Below, piece by piece: positions 9,135 through 18,117 of a DNA stretch of 64,000 nt. This stretch comes from Streptomyces angustmyceticus (GTDB lineage: Bacteria > Actinomycetota > Actinomycetes > Streptomycetales > Streptomycetaceae), in contig NZ_CP082945.1 of the NCBI RefSeq assembly GCF_019933235.1, positions 7,787,501 to 7,851,500 on the forward strand, in the 5' to 3' direction. The position numbers and the translations under genes were made by a program. Position 1 is the stretch's first letter. Every line of letters begins with the position of its first letter. The notes beneath the pieces were generated by a model. The model had not been told where the DNA came from. It saw nothing but the letters and a program-made list of their open reading frames with translations, and made no database searches.

Positions 9135-10079
9135 TCACATCGGTGGGGCGGCGAACAACCCCGGGTCCACGTCGTTGTGGGACTTGGCGGCGATGAACTC
9201 GTCCCGCTCGTCGGCCGTGCCCCACTCATCCCCGTTGGCGGGGTCGCGCAGGTCGTAGAGGTGGGGGTGCCAGGTGTCCTCGTCCAGGAGTGCCAGTTCG
9301 GTGGTGTACTCGACGGTGTTGCCGGCCCGGTCGAGGAAGTAGCTGAAGCAGTTGTCACCGGCGCGGTGCCGCCCCGGCCCCCACAGTCGCTCGATGCCCA
9401 TGCGCCCCATGCGGCCGGTGCCGCGCATGAACTCGTCGATTCCGCGCATCTCGAAGGAGGCGTGGTGGAAGGCCGCGTGCGGCCCGCGCACGATGCCGAA
9501 GCTGTGGTGGAAGGTGTTGCACCGCAGGAACCAGATGATCTCGCCGCGGCCGCCGAGGCACATGGTGTCCGAGAGCCTGAACCCCAGGTGTCTGATGTAC
9601 CAGGCAACCGTGGCCTCGGGGGTGGGGGAGTTCATCAGAACGTGGGAGAGGCGCACGGGAACCGGCTCGCGGGCCTCGATCCTGCGGTGCCGGCGCGCGG
9701 CGACGCCGGCGGAGACCTCCACCACGCGGCCCTCGTTGTCGAAGAACCGGACCGCGTAACCGCCCCCGGGTGTGTCCAACGGCTTCGGCTCGTGGACCAG
9801 CCGCACGCCCTGGCCGATCAGCTGTCCGGCCAGGATGTCGACATCGCCTGCGCCGGCAGCGCCGAAGGCGATCAGGTCGGTGCGCTTGTGGGTGTCCTCG
9901 CGCAGGCGCACCACGTACTGCTCCGGGGAGCCTTCGGCCGCCAGGAACGAGACACCGGTGTCACCCGCGGTCTCCGTCAGCCCCCACAAATCGGTGTAGA
10001 ACTGCCGCTGCTCGGCGAAGTTCGGCATGGCGACATCGATGTGCCGCAGGTGAGTGATCAGACCGCCGCTGTTGCTCAT
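9135..10079 (-). CDS. VOC-superfamily extradiol ring-cleavage dioxygenase (catechol 2,3-dioxygenase / DHBD type)
   Basis: 314 residues with two vicinal-oxygen-chelate modules. The first (about 8-125) starts LRHIDVAMPNF; the second (about 140-265) carries the Fe(II) ligand pattern of type I extradiol dioxygenases: His in LSHVLMNSP, His in AFHHASFEM and Glu in NTVEYTTEL. Expected chemistry is meta-cleavage of a catecholic ring using O2. ATG 10079 follows GGGAG, and an in-frame upstream extension overlapping the next gene is not needed. It lies 41 bases after the FAD hydroxylase gene, which suggests hydroxylation followed by ring cleavage. A 2-oxo-acid-dependent member of the superfamily cannot be excluded. 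Confidence 0.88.
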   Translation of the reverse strand: MSNSGGLITHLRHIDVAMPNFAEQRQFYTDLWGLTETAGDTGVSFLAAEGSPEQYVVRLREDTHKRTDLIAFGAAGAGDVDILAGQLIGQGVRLVHEPKPLDTPGGGYAVRFFDNEGRVVEVSAGVAARRHRRIEAREPVPVRLSHVLMNSPTPEATVAWYIRHLGFRLSDTMCLGGRGEIIWFLRCNTFHHSFGIVRGPHAAFHHASFEMRGIDEFMRGTGRMGRMGIERLWGPGRHRAGDNCFSYFLDRAGNTVEYTTELALLDEDTWHPHLYDLRDPANGDEWGTADERDEFIAAKSHNDVDPGLFAAPPM

Positions 10080-10120
10080 GATGAACTCCCTTGTCGTGTG
10101 GGTCAGGTCGTGCCGGAGGC

Positions 10121-11248
10121 TCACGCGGGAGCGGCCATGAGCCGGTGGCCGGCATCCGTCAGCGGATACGTTTCGCGATGGCGCTGCGCGCGTTCCAGGC
10201 CCGCGATCGCCACCGAGGTCTCCACGAGCGTGCGGCACCGCTGCCTGCGCCGTCCCACGAACGCCTCCAGCCCGGCCCCGACCGCCCTGTGCCGCCCGAG
10301 TTCCTCGGCCAGCACGAGCCCGTCCTCGATGGCCAGTGCCGCGCCGCTGGCCATCTGCGGCGCGGGCGCGTGCGCGGCGTCACCGATGACGACGCCGTTG
10401 CCCCGGTTCCAGGCGCCCTCCAGGAACGCGGTCAGCACCGGGCGGCGCACCACCGACGTGGGCACGGACACCAGGGAGCGGATCTCCGCCACCCGGCCCG
10501 GGAAGCCTTCCAGTATCTGCCGCAGGCGCGGGACGAGCTCGCCTTCGGGCAGAACGCTCTGCTTCACGCCGTTCTCCGTCACGAACACGTACGCCTGGCT
10601 GACCGAGACGGGCACGAGGCCCGCCGAGTGGGCCTTCCCGGCGAAGTGGTGGATCCCGGTGGCCCACTGCGGGCGGGGTACCAGAGCCCGCCAGACCATC
10701 TGCCCGTGAAAATCGAGCGAGGTTTCCAGACCCAGCAGGCTCCGCACCGATGAGCGGATCCCGTCCGCGCCCACCAACAGCGCGACCTGCCGGACGGTCC
10801 CGTCCGACAACTGCACGCGGACCAGTTCCCCGTCCTGATCCACCGCCGTGACGGTCACTCCCTGTCGCACGATCACGCCGCGCCGCTCGGCCTCCGCGTG
10901 CAGGATGCGGTGCAGTACGGGGCGCGCTATGCCGGCCATCGCCGGTCGCCCGGCGCCGATCAGGCGCGGCAGCCGGTCCCGGCCCGCGGGTTCGCCGTCC
11001 ACGTCCACGTGCGTGATCACGCTCATGCCGTAGCCCTCGGCCAGACAGCCGTCCGCGAGCCCCAGCACGGCCAGCGCACGCAGCGCAGGACCGGTCAGGC
11101 ACAACCCCCAGCCGGAGGTCGCCCCCGACGGGCTGAGCTCGGCGATCTCCACCTGCCATCCCGCGCCTGCCAGGGCAGTGGCCGCCGTCAGACCAGCGAC
11201 GCCCGCGCCCACGATCACGGCCGTACGCGCACCGCGACAGCTGTTCAT
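10121..11248 (-). CDS. FAD-dependent aromatic monooxygenase (group A, salicylate-hydroxylase-like)
   Basis: 375 residues. It has the N-terminal dinucleotide motif VGAGVAGLTAA, the DG motif (GADGIRSSVR) that contacts FAD and NADPH, and the GD motif (GVVIGDAAHAPAP), the hallmarks of p-hydroxybenzoate-hydroxylase-fold enzymes. These hydroxylate phenolic or other activated rings with NAD(P)H and O2. ATG 11248 has GGAGG eight bases upstream; an in-frame start at 11293 would add 15 residues not typical of the family. It is expressed with the extradiol dioxygenase (41-base gap) and follows the StyA2B gene by 171 bases. Confidence 0.88.
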   Translation of the reverse strand: MNSCRGARTAVIVGAGVAGLTAATALAGAGWQVEIAELSPSGATSGWGLCLTGPALRALAVLGLADGCLAEGYGMSVITHVDVDGEPAGRDRLPRLIGAGRPAMAGIARPVLHRILHAEAERRGVIVRQGVTVTAVDQDGELVRVQLSDGTVRQVALLVGADGIRSSVRSLLGLETSLDFHGQMVWRALVPRPQWATGIHHFAGKAHSAGLVPVSVSQAYVFVTENGVKQSVLPEGELVPRLRQILEGFPGRVAEIRSLVSVPTSVVRRPVLTAFLEGAWNRGNGVVIGDAAHAPAPQMASGAALAIEDGLVLAEELGRHRAVGAGLEAFVGRRRQRCRTLVETSVAIAGLERAQRHRETYPLTDAGHRLMAAPA

Positions 11249-11419
11249 GTACGCCTCCAGAGCACCTGATGTCTCCGGAACCGTAAGCGCCACCGGCGCC
11301 CCGCTCTATCCGAATCAGGCGGCGATCATCCGCTCTCCGCAATCGGCTACCGGGGATCCTGGAGGAGGAGTCCGGTGCCTTAGGACAGCCACAGGACAGT
11401 CATGGCACCGCCTGTCCGT

Positions 11420-13144
11420 TCACAGATCGGGATGCTTCGTCGCCACGTGGTAGTACCCCGAGTGGAACACCAGAGGGGCCCCGCCGTCGGCGTCGTACTG
11501 TTCGACCTCGCCGAGGAAGATGATGTGGTCGCCGGCGTCGAGGCGTTGGACGGTGCGGCACTGGAAGCGGGCGACCGCGCCGTCCAGGAGGGGCGTGCCG
11601 GCGATGCCGGGGGTGGTGGGGGTTCCGCGGAACTTGTCGTCGGCCGGGGTGGCGAACTGGCGGGAGAGGTGGTGCTGGTCGGCGGCCAGTACGTGGACGG
11701 CGAAGTGCGAGGCGTCGGTGAAGTCCGGGAGGCTCGGGCTGTTCTTGCCGGGACACCACAGGACGAGGGGCGGGTCCATCGAGACGGAGGTGAAGGAGTT
11801 CGCGGTCATGCCGACGCTGCGGCCGTCGGGGGCGCGGGCCGTCACCACGGTCACGCCGGTGGCGTACTGGCCCAGCGCGCGGCGCAGCTCGCGGCCGTCG
11901 AAACGGGCGGCGTGCTGGGCGCGCTTCTCGGCCAGGAAGCGGTGCGCCTCGGCCTCCTCGAACCACCAGCGGTAGAGGGTGCGCGGGTCGTCGAATCCGG
12001 CGGCGAGGGCGCCGGCGACGGAGGGGACCTCGGCGGCCGCGGCCAGCAGGTCGCGGTGGTGCGGACTCAGTTCCGCCAGGAGGGAGTTGGTCCAGCCGAC
12101 GGCCCACTGGGCCCAGCCGCGCCAGAAGTTGTCGAAGGTGCGCTGCATCCACTGCGGGGTGAATTCGGCGGTGCCGTGGCGGAGGATGCTGTCGAGGTAG
12201 TGGGTCGCGGCCTGGGCCGCGTTGTTCGAGCCCTGGCCGGTGATCGGATCGTTGAGGACGACGGCGTCGGCCATGCCGAGGACGTGCCTGCCGGAGGCCA
12301 GGCGGGCGACGGGGTGCCGGACGGTCGGTGTGACCCTGCCGCGCAACACGCCGCCGTGGTCGGTGAGCCGGGCGTGCCGGTAGCGCGCGTAGGCGTCGGG
12401 GAAGAACCGGTGGAGGATCTCCAGTGAGCGGGTGAGATGGCCTTCCGGCGTGCGGATGTCGTCCCAGCAGTCCATCGGACCGCCGGGGACACCCTCGAAG
12501 ACCATGATGTCGCAGGGGCCGGTGGTGGTGAGGGCCGGGAAGGAGAAGAATTCGCCGACGCCGGGGATCAGGCGGTAGTGGACGGCGTCCTCCCCCTCCC
12601 GCGGTGCCGCTCCCGTGACGTACGTCAGGGCCAGCACCCGGCGCGGCCGGTCGTACGGGGAGAGTTCGGAGTTGCGCGGGAAGAGCCGGCTCAGCTCGCC
12701 CTTCCCCGTGGAGACCACGACGAGATCGTGCGTGCGGGCATACCATTCGAGGTCGTTGACGCCCGCCTCGTGCAGCACGATCTCGCCGCGGCCGCCGTCC
12801 GCGAACTGCTCGATCCAGGCGGCGCACTTGACCCGCTGGTCGACGGAGTGTGCAGGGCCCTCCAGCGGCGCGCGCCAGGAGACGTCCGGAGTGCCGTGCG
12901 GACCGATGAGAGAGAACGCGATGCCGGAGATGTCCGGGGCCTGATCCTCCCAGTGGTGCAGGCCGAGTTCGCGCTCGCTCTGGAGCGCGGTGTCGAACAT
13001 GCACTGACTGGACATGACCGGGCCGCGGCGTATCTCGTCGGGGTCACGGTCGGTGACCAAGGTGACGTCATAGCCGTGTGCCTGGAGTCCCAGGGCGAGT
13101 TGGGCACCCGCCTGCCCGGCTCCGACCACCGCGATCCTTCTCAT
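11420..13144 (-). CDS. styA2B: Self-sufficient styrene/indole monooxygenase fusion (StyA2B type)
   Basis: 574 residues in two fused parts. Residues 1 to about 405 are a StyA-type FAD monooxygenase (VGAGQAGAQ at 7-15; conserved VMSSQ, SVDQRVK and DPITGQGSNN segments). Residues 420-574 are a StyB-like flavin reductase (ATGVTVVT, VGMTANSFTSVSMDPP, and GDHIIFLGEV with the conserved histidine). In the family the reductase makes reduced FAD with NADH and the oxygenase epoxidises styrene-like alkenes or oxidises indole and sulfides. The fused form with a separate StyA1 next door matches the StyA1/StyA2B arrangement known from Rhodococcus opacus 1CP. The gap to the StyA1 gene is 74 bases, so the two are probably co-transcribed. 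Confidence 0.9.
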   Translation of the reverse strand: MRRIAVVGAGQAGAQLALGLQAHGYDVTLVTDRDPDEIRRGPVMSSQCMFDTALQSERELGLHHWEDQAPDISGIAFSLIGPHGTPDVSWRAPLEGPAHSVDQRVKCAAWIEQFADGGRGEIVLHEAGVNDLEWYARTHDLVVVSTGKGELSRLFPRNSELSPYDRPRRVLALTYVTGAAPREGEDAVHYRLIPGVGEFFSFPALTTTGPCDIMVFEGVPGGPMDCWDDIRTPEGHLTRSLEILHRFFPDAYARYRHARLTDHGGVLRGRVTPTVRHPVARLASGRHVLGMADAVVLNDPITGQGSNNAAQAATHYLDSILRHGTAEFTPQWMQRTFDNFWRGWAQWAVGWTNSLLAELSPHHRDLLAAAAEVPSVAGALAAGFDDPRTLYRWWFEEAEAHRFLAEKRAQHAARFDGRELRRALGQYATGVTVVTARAPDGRSVGMTANSFTSVSMDPPLVLWCPGKNSPSLPDFTDASHFAVHVLAADQHHLSRQFATPADDKFRGTPTTPGIAGTPLLDGAVARFQCRTVQRLDAGDHIIFLGEVEQYDADGGAPLVFHSGYYHVATKHPDL

Positions 13145-13218
13145 GCCCTGCTGTCCTGCTCTCGTTGCGGAACTATCGCTGACGTTGCGTCAGTTTGCTG
13201 CTTGGTCTCGGCAGTCGC

Positions 13219-14439
13219 TCAGGCGCCGGTCTCCGTCAGGTAGTTCTTCGCGGCGACCGGGTCCATGAACCAGTGGAACAGGTCGCGCGGGTCGTCGAAG
13301 CCGTTGACGAAGCGGGCGGCGATACGGGGGTTGGCGCCGGCCGCGCCGAAGAGCTCCAGGACGTGCTGCGGCGGGGCACCGAGCATCGCGTTGGTCCAGA
13401 CCGTGGCGGACTGCGCGTTGTCCCAGAAGCGGCCGAAGGCCAGCTCCATGAACGCGGCGTCGTACGGGTGCTCGCCGTGGTCCAGGATGGTGGCCAGGTA
13501 GGAGGCCGCGCACTTCGAGGCGTTGTTGGACCCCTGGCCGGTGATCGGGTCGTTCAGGACGACGACGTCGGCGAGGCCGAGCACCTGCGCGCCGGAGGGC
13601 AGCGTGGCGACGGGCTTGCGGACGGTCGGCGCGAAACGGCCCGCGAGGGTGCCATTGGCGTCGGTGAGCGCGACATCGGCGCAGCGCTCGGCCTCCCACG
13701 GCACGTACGTCCGCAGCAGCTCCTGGAACTTCGCCAGCTGCTCGTGCGGGGTGAGCCCGTCGAAGCAGTCGAGCGGGCCGCCCGGGATGCCCTCGAAGAA
13801 CATGATGTCGCAGGGGCCGGTGGTGGTGAGGCTGGGCATGGTGAAGTACTCGCCCACACCCGGGATGACGTTGAAGCTGACGCCGGGGCGGTCGGGCAGC
13901 GCCGCCATGCCCGTGACGTACGCCAGAGCCAGCGCGCGCTGCGGAGCGTCGTACGGGGAGCGCATGGCGTCCCGCTCGAACAGTCCGGCGATCTCGCCCT
14001 TGCCGGCCGCGACGATCACCAGGTCGGACTCGGCGGCGTAGCGCTCCAGGTCCTCGATGCCGGCCTCGCGGAGTTCCAGACGGCCGCCGCGGCGCGCGAA
14101 CTCGCCCATCCAGAGCGGCATCTTGACGCGCTGGTCGATGGAGCGGGCGGTGGCCTCGAGGCGGGCGCCGAAGGAGAGCGCCCGGCCGCCCTGGCCGTCG
14201 GCGATGCTCACGCCGAGACCGTCGATCGACGGGCAGGCGTTGCCCCAGAAGTCGAGACCGAGGTTGCGCTCGTGGGCCAGCGCGGTGCCGAACATGGCCT
14301 GGCTGGACATGACCCGGCCCTCGCGGATCTGGTCCCCCGTGCGGTTGGACACGAGGGTGACGTCGAAACCGTGGTCGACCAGGCCGATGCCGAGCTGGAG
14401 GCCGGCCTGGCCGGCTCCCACGATGGTGATCTTGCGCAT
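13219..14439 (-). CDS. styA1: Styrene/indole monooxygenase oxygenase component (StyA1 type)
   Basis: 406 residues, StyA alone without a reductase domain. FAD-binding motif VGAGQAGLQLG at the N-terminus, VMSSQAMFGTALAHERN, SIDQRVKMPLWM, and DPITGQGSNNASKC near the end. It is clearly homologous to the oxygenase half of the next gene. As a separate subunit it should use reduced FAD supplied by the reductase part of the StyA2B protein. ATG 14439 is the first gene of the minus-strand run; the 517-base divergent region to the AraC gene probably holds its promoter. Confidence 0.9.
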   Translation of the reverse strand: MRKITIVGAGQAGLQLGIGLVDHGFDVTLVSNRTGDQIREGRVMSSQAMFGTALAHERNLGLDFWGNACPSIDGLGVSIADGQGGRALSFGARLEATARSIDQRVKMPLWMGEFARRGGRLELREAGIEDLERYAAESDLVIVAAGKGEIAGLFERDAMRSPYDAPQRALALAYVTGMAALPDRPGVSFNVIPGVGEYFTMPSLTTTGPCDIMFFEGIPGGPLDCFDGLTPHEQLAKFQELLRTYVPWEAERCADVALTDANGTLAGRFAPTVRKPVATLPSGAQVLGLADVVVLNDPITGQGSNNASKCAASYLATILDHGEHPYDAAFMELAFGRFWDNAQSATVWTNAMLGAPPQHVLELFGAAGANPRIAARFVNGFDDPRDLFHWFMDPVAAKNYLTETGA

Positions 14440-14956
14440 GAGGGGGATCTCCGGGTGTTGAGGTGTGCGTTTTCGAGCGGTGCCGTGCGGTGCCGTGCGC
14501 TGGGCAGCGTTCCGGCAGGTGGGGGAGTCACCGAGTGAACGGGGATGGGGGGCGGCCGCCCGCCGAGGGGGGATGGCGGGCAGCCGCCCGGGGCCGGGGC
14601 ACCCGTAGGGCCGGGGGAAGGCCCCGGGTGACCCGGCCGGCTAGAGGGACCCGGCCGAGTCGGCGGGTCGGAGCAGCGGAGGCAAGGATGCCGCGGCGTG
14701 CCGGGGTACGGCCTTGGCGGCCGTCGCCGCACCGGTCGCGCGTAATAAGCGCGGCGCAGCCACGACGGGCCATCCGCTGGGCGTGACTGTGCCTCTGGTG
14801 AGCGCAGTCCGGCCCGGCACTCCCTGCATTGTTGATTCCCAGGATCTCTCGGGTCCGCGGCGGTCGGGGATCAATCTTGATATGGCAAGATCGCCTGCGC
14901 TATCCGGATCACGCGGGTCGCTGTCCCGATCGCGCATATCGGCGGTGGAGGTTTAC
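14440..14956. promoter_or_regulatory. Divergent control region of the styA operon and AraC gene
   Basis: No gene is recognisable; ORFs here are GC-driven shadows. The half near 14820-14950 is comparatively AT-rich and contains an inverted repeat at 14874-14891 and a good ribosome site (GGTGGAGG) for the AraC gene. Promoters for both directions are expected here. Confidence 0.5.
14874..14891. promoter_or_regulatory. Inverted repeat, regulator site candidate
   Basis: ATCTTG-atatgg-CAAGAT: perfect 6-bp arms with a 6-base spacer, 66 bases before the AraC start. The arm sequence ATCTTG is the same as in the operator candidate at 7297-7317. Confidence 0.4.
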
Positions 14957-15937
14957 ATGCCCGCTGAAAATTCCCCCCTGGCAAATCACCAGCTGTTCCA
15001 TACAGCGGACATATGGGAGGCGCGGGCCGAGGTCGGCCGCGCCTTCTGTCCGCATGAGCTGCGCATCACACGGCGTTCCGCGACGCTCGACGCCCGGCTG
15101 CACGGCACACCCTTCGACCGGACAGGTCTCTATTACCTCGATTACGGAACGGAAGTCCGGATTACACCGGGCGACCTGGAGAGCTTCTTCCTCGTCCAGA
15201 TCCCGCTCGCCGGTTACGCCGAAATCGCCTGCGGCCGCGAGGAGATCATTTCCTCCCCGGAACTCGCTTCTGTCCCCTCTCCGACCGGAAAGTTGGACAT
15301 GCGATGGGGTGACGGCAATCCGCAGCTGATCGTGTGGTTCGACCGCTCGTCGCTGGAATCGCACCTGGGCAGTCTGCTCGGCCGCACCGTGCGCCGCCCG
15401 CTGCTCTTCTCCCTCGGCATGAACCTCACCACCCCGGGCTCCAAGTCCTGGCTCAACGTCGTCGACCTCATGCGCCGGGAAGCGGAGGGGCCCGGCGGGA
15501 TGACAAACCAGCCCTTGGTGACAAAGCAGCTTGAATCACTGCTCATGACTCAGCTGTTGATGGCCCAGCCCAGCAACTACACCGCGGCGCTGCTCGGCGA
15601 GCAGCCGCGCGTCGCGCCGCCCGCGGTCCGCCGCGCCATGGAGGTCATCGAGGGACACGCCGACGAGCCGCTCACGGTCGCGGAGATCGCGGAATGCGTC
15701 GGCGTCGGCGTACGGGCCCTTCAGGAGGGCTTCCGCCGGCACCTCGACACCACCCCGCTCGCGTACCTCCGCGACGTCCGCCTGGACCGCGTACGCAAGG
15801 AACTCCTGGCCTCCGACCCGGGTGCCACGACCGTCACCGCCGTCGCCTCCCGCTGGGGCTTCCTGCACCCGGGCCGGTTCTCCCTCGCGTACCGCCAGCA
15901 GTTCGGGGAGTCGCCGTCGGAGACCTTGCGGGTGTAG
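14957..15937 (+). CDS. AraC-family transcriptional regulator (styrene/indole oxygenase operon)
   Basis: 326 residues. N-terminal AraC_binding_2-type sensor domain (about 10-200) and a C-terminal AraC/XylS DNA-binding domain (about 225-326), with helix-turn-helix segments LTVAEIAECVGVGVRALQEGF and ASRWGFLHPGRFSLAYRQQFG. ATG 14957 follows GGTGGAGG; longer in-frame starts upstream run through the AT-rich promoter region. It diverges from styA1 and is the natural activator of that operon. It shares its fold with the other AraC of the island (8000-8977), so one may respond to substrate and the other to intermediate; that is inference. Confidence 0.9.
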   Translation: MPAENSPLANHQLFHTADIWEARAEVGRAFCPHELRITRRSATLDARLHGTPFDRTGLYYLDYGTEVRITPGDLESFFLVQIPLAGYAEIACGREEIISSPELASVPSPTGKLDMRWGDGNPQLIVWFDRSSLESHLGSLLGRTVRRPLLFSLGMNLTTPGSKSWLNVVDLMRREAEGPGGMTNQPLVTKQLESLLMTQLLMAQPSNYTAALLGEQPRVAPPAVRRAMEVIEGHADEPLTVAEIAECVGVGVRALQEGFRRHLDTTPLAYLRDVRLDRVRKELLASDPGATTVTAVASRWGFLHPGRFSLAYRQQFGESPSETLRV

Positions 15938-15971
15938 TGGCGAGTGGCTCCTTCGACCGCCGCCCTGCCGG

Positions 15972-17153
15972 TCAGGGCGTCAGGTCGAGGAATTCCCAGT
16001 GTGCCTGCGGCTGCGCGCCGCTGAGCCATTTCCCGCAGTTCTGCAGGACCGTGGGGCTTGAGGTGATGTGCTGGGTGCCGGTGCCGAGATCACGCAGGAA
16101 CCGGTCGATCGGCCCGCGCCGGATCGCCGCCGTCCCCGCCCATCGGTGCACGGTCCGGCCCACGTCCTGCACGGTCCACGTCGCGTGGTTGAGCACCAGC
16201 CTGAGGAGCGTGTCCTGCTCGGTGCTCAGCGACTCGCCGGCGTCCAGGGTGCCTTCGATCTCTCGCCAGACCTCCATCGCCCACGCCCGTGCCGAACGAA
16301 GCCCGGCTTCGGCGGTCGCGAACTCCGCGTGGAACTGCGCGGTGTCGACGGCGGCGTTACGGGTGCCGGACTTGGCCGCGGCCACCCGCTTCATTTCGTC
16401 GAGCAGGCGCCGCCCCACACCCAACGCCCACCCCGTGTGTCCGATGGCGGACATGTTGACCAACCCGAGGTGGTAGATCGCGCCGCCGTTGGCCGGGTCC
16501 GTCGTCGTGGCGAGATACGTGTACGCCGCCGGGACGAGCACATCGGCGCAGTGGTAATCGATACTGTGCGTCGCGCGCAGCCCGAGCACATCCCAGTTGT
16601 CGACGAGTTCCACCTGTGATTTCGGCATCGCCAGGACCCGCAGCTCCCCGGTGCCCTCGACCTGGATCGCACTGTGGATATGGGTGGCGTGCGCCATGCC
16701 GGACGCGAACTGCCAACTGCCGCTCACCAGAAAGCCACCGTCCACCGGGACGGCCCGGCCGGGCCGGGTGCCGTGCCCGGACAACAACGCGTGGTCCCCA
16801 CCCGCGACATCCGGGAACAAGTCGGCCGCCGCGGCGGCATCGAGATAGGCCGCGGTGGTGCCGGTCATCAACTGCAACGCCATCATCGTCCAACCGGCCG
16901 AGGCGTCGTGGTGACTGACCCGCTCGACCGTCTCTATCAACTGGCGTGGGGAGAATTCGTAGCCGCCGAGGCTCTGGGGCAGTGCGGCCCTCACGACCCC
17001 GGCTTCCAGCAGCGCCCGCGCGGTGTCCTCGGTGAGCCGGCCGAGTTCCTCGGCCGCGTCCGCGTTCTCGTCCAGCGCCCCGCCGAGTGCGTCAATCCGC
17101 TCGAGCATCGCGGGAAATTCCGGGCTGACATGCAATCCGACCGAGACCGCCAT
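15972..17153 (-). CDS. Group D flavin-dependent monooxygenase, acyl-CoA-dehydrogenase fold (HpaB/HsaA/indole-oxygenase-like)
   Basis: 393 residues across the ACAD fold: N-terminal helical domain (LPQSLGGYEFSPRQLIE, HHDASAGWTMM), middle beta domain (VSGSWQFASG, LGLRATHS) and C-terminal helical domain (VGRTVHRWAGTAA). The VSGSWQFASG and GLRAT-S-Y segments are typical of the oxygenase components that take reduced flavin from a partner reductase and hydroxylate phenols (p-hydroxyphenylacetate, HsaA) or indole, rather than of true acyl-CoA dehydrogenases. It has GAGGAG before ATG 17153. No separate reductase is adjacent, so the StyB-like domain of StyA2B is a plausible flavin donor. It is convergent with the AraC gene. 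Confidence 0.85.
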   Translation of the reverse strand: MAVSVGLHVSPEFPAMLERIDALGGALDENADAAEELGRLTEDTARALLEAGVVRAALPQSLGGYEFSPRQLIETVERVSHHDASAGWTMMALQLMTGTTAAYLDAAAAADLFPDVAGGDHALLSGHGTRPGRAVPVDGGFLVSGSWQFASGMAHATHIHSAIQVEGTGELRVLAMPKSQVELVDNWDVLGLRATHSIDYHCADVLVPAAYTYLATTTDPANGGAIYHLGLVNMSAIGHTGWALGVGRRLLDEMKRVAAAKSGTRNAAVDTAQFHAEFATAEAGLRSARAWAMEVWREIEGTLDAGESLSTEQDTLLRLVLNHATWTVQDVGRTVHRWAGTAAIRRGPIDRFLRDLGTGTQHITSSPTVLQNCGKWLSGAQPQAHWEFLDLTP

Positions 17154-17273
17154 GGAAGGTTGCTCCTCGCTATCAGTACTGAGTCAGCGTCACCATAAGG
17201 GAGCGACCGTACTGTTACTCCGCCTCCCGGCGTTTGTGGGTTCGACCACCCGCGTACGGCCGACGTACTTGCT

Positions 17274-17903
17274 TCAGGGCCGGTAGCTGTACTCCGCCAC
17301 CGTCGTGTGCTTTTTCCAGCCCAGCGTCTCGTACAGGGCGCGTCCGGCGTCGGTCGCGCCCAGCACGCCGAGGACCGCGCCCGTCTCCAGGGCGTGGTCG
17401 GCCAGCGTACGCATCACGAAGTCGCCGAGCCCGCGCCGCCGATGGGCCTCCCCGGTCACCATCCGGTCCACGACCACGGTTTCCCCGAGGGATGCCATCT
17501 GCCCCTGGGACGCCTGCTCGCCCGCCGCATCCAGCACCCGAACGTAGGTGACGGCTCCAACGGTCTCCACGGTGACGGCGTACCCCTCCGGCGCGACCGG
17601 GTTCGTGGCCATCAGGTCAACAGCCATCAGATGGCCGGCCTCCTCCCTCGCCCACCCCCGAGGCAGCCAGGACTCGATCTCCTCCGGCTCCGCGGGCATC
17701 TTCATCCAAGTCCGCGGCACGGACACCGAGGCAGCGGCACTGCGAACCAGCGACTCCTCGGCCTCGGGCAGGACATGGCGTCCCACTTCATCCGGGTTGC
17801 CGGCCACCTCGATAGAGAACCCCCAGGGCTTCCTGACCGGCGGGGGCGTCTGCCGGGACAAGGCCCAGCCCGCCACCCACGTCCTGACGATGTCCGCAAC
17901 CAT
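17274..17903 (-). CDS. GNAT-family N-acetyltransferase
   Basis: 209 residues. The C-terminal half contains the GNAT core: VVVDRMVTGEAHRRRGLGDFVM is the acetyl-CoA pyrophosphate-binding motif A (R-x-x-G-x-G/A), followed by GVLGATDAGRALYETLGW. The N-terminal 80 residues are not recognisable. ATG 17903 has GGGAGGG upstream; a longer start at 17933 is possible. It stands alone, and its acceptor substrate cannot be predicted. Confidence 0.82.
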   Translation of the reverse strand: MVADIVRTWVAGWALSRQTPPPVRKPWGFSIEVAGNPDEVGRHVLPEAEESLVRSAAASVSVPRTWMKMPAEPEEIESWLPRGWAREEAGHLMAVDLMATNPVAPEGYAVTVETVGAVTYVRVLDAAGEQASQGQMASLGETVVVDRMVTGEAHRRRGLGDFVMRTLADHALETGAVLGVLGATDAGRALYETLGWKKHTTVAEYSYRP

Positions 17904-18117
17904 CAAACCCTCCCGAAGTGGTGACCGCGCCAACGGCCAGGTAATAGACAGTAGTTGGTTTCACACGTTACGTCGCGACGCGGCCCGCGGCATCTGCTTT
18001 CGGCCGGAGGGCCGGCCCGGAGGGGCAGCCGTGAAAGATCACGAAGAGCACAGCAGCCGACGACGTGCGCGGAAACCCGCTGCCCAGCCGGCCCGGTGCC
18101 GTGCCAGAATCCCGCGC

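Noticed and set aside
15972..17153. Annotation as an acyl-CoA dehydrogenase of fatty-acid oxidation
   Set aside because: The segment patterns fit flavin-dependent hydroxylases with the same fold, and the context is aromatic oxygenases; no beta-oxidation genes nearby.
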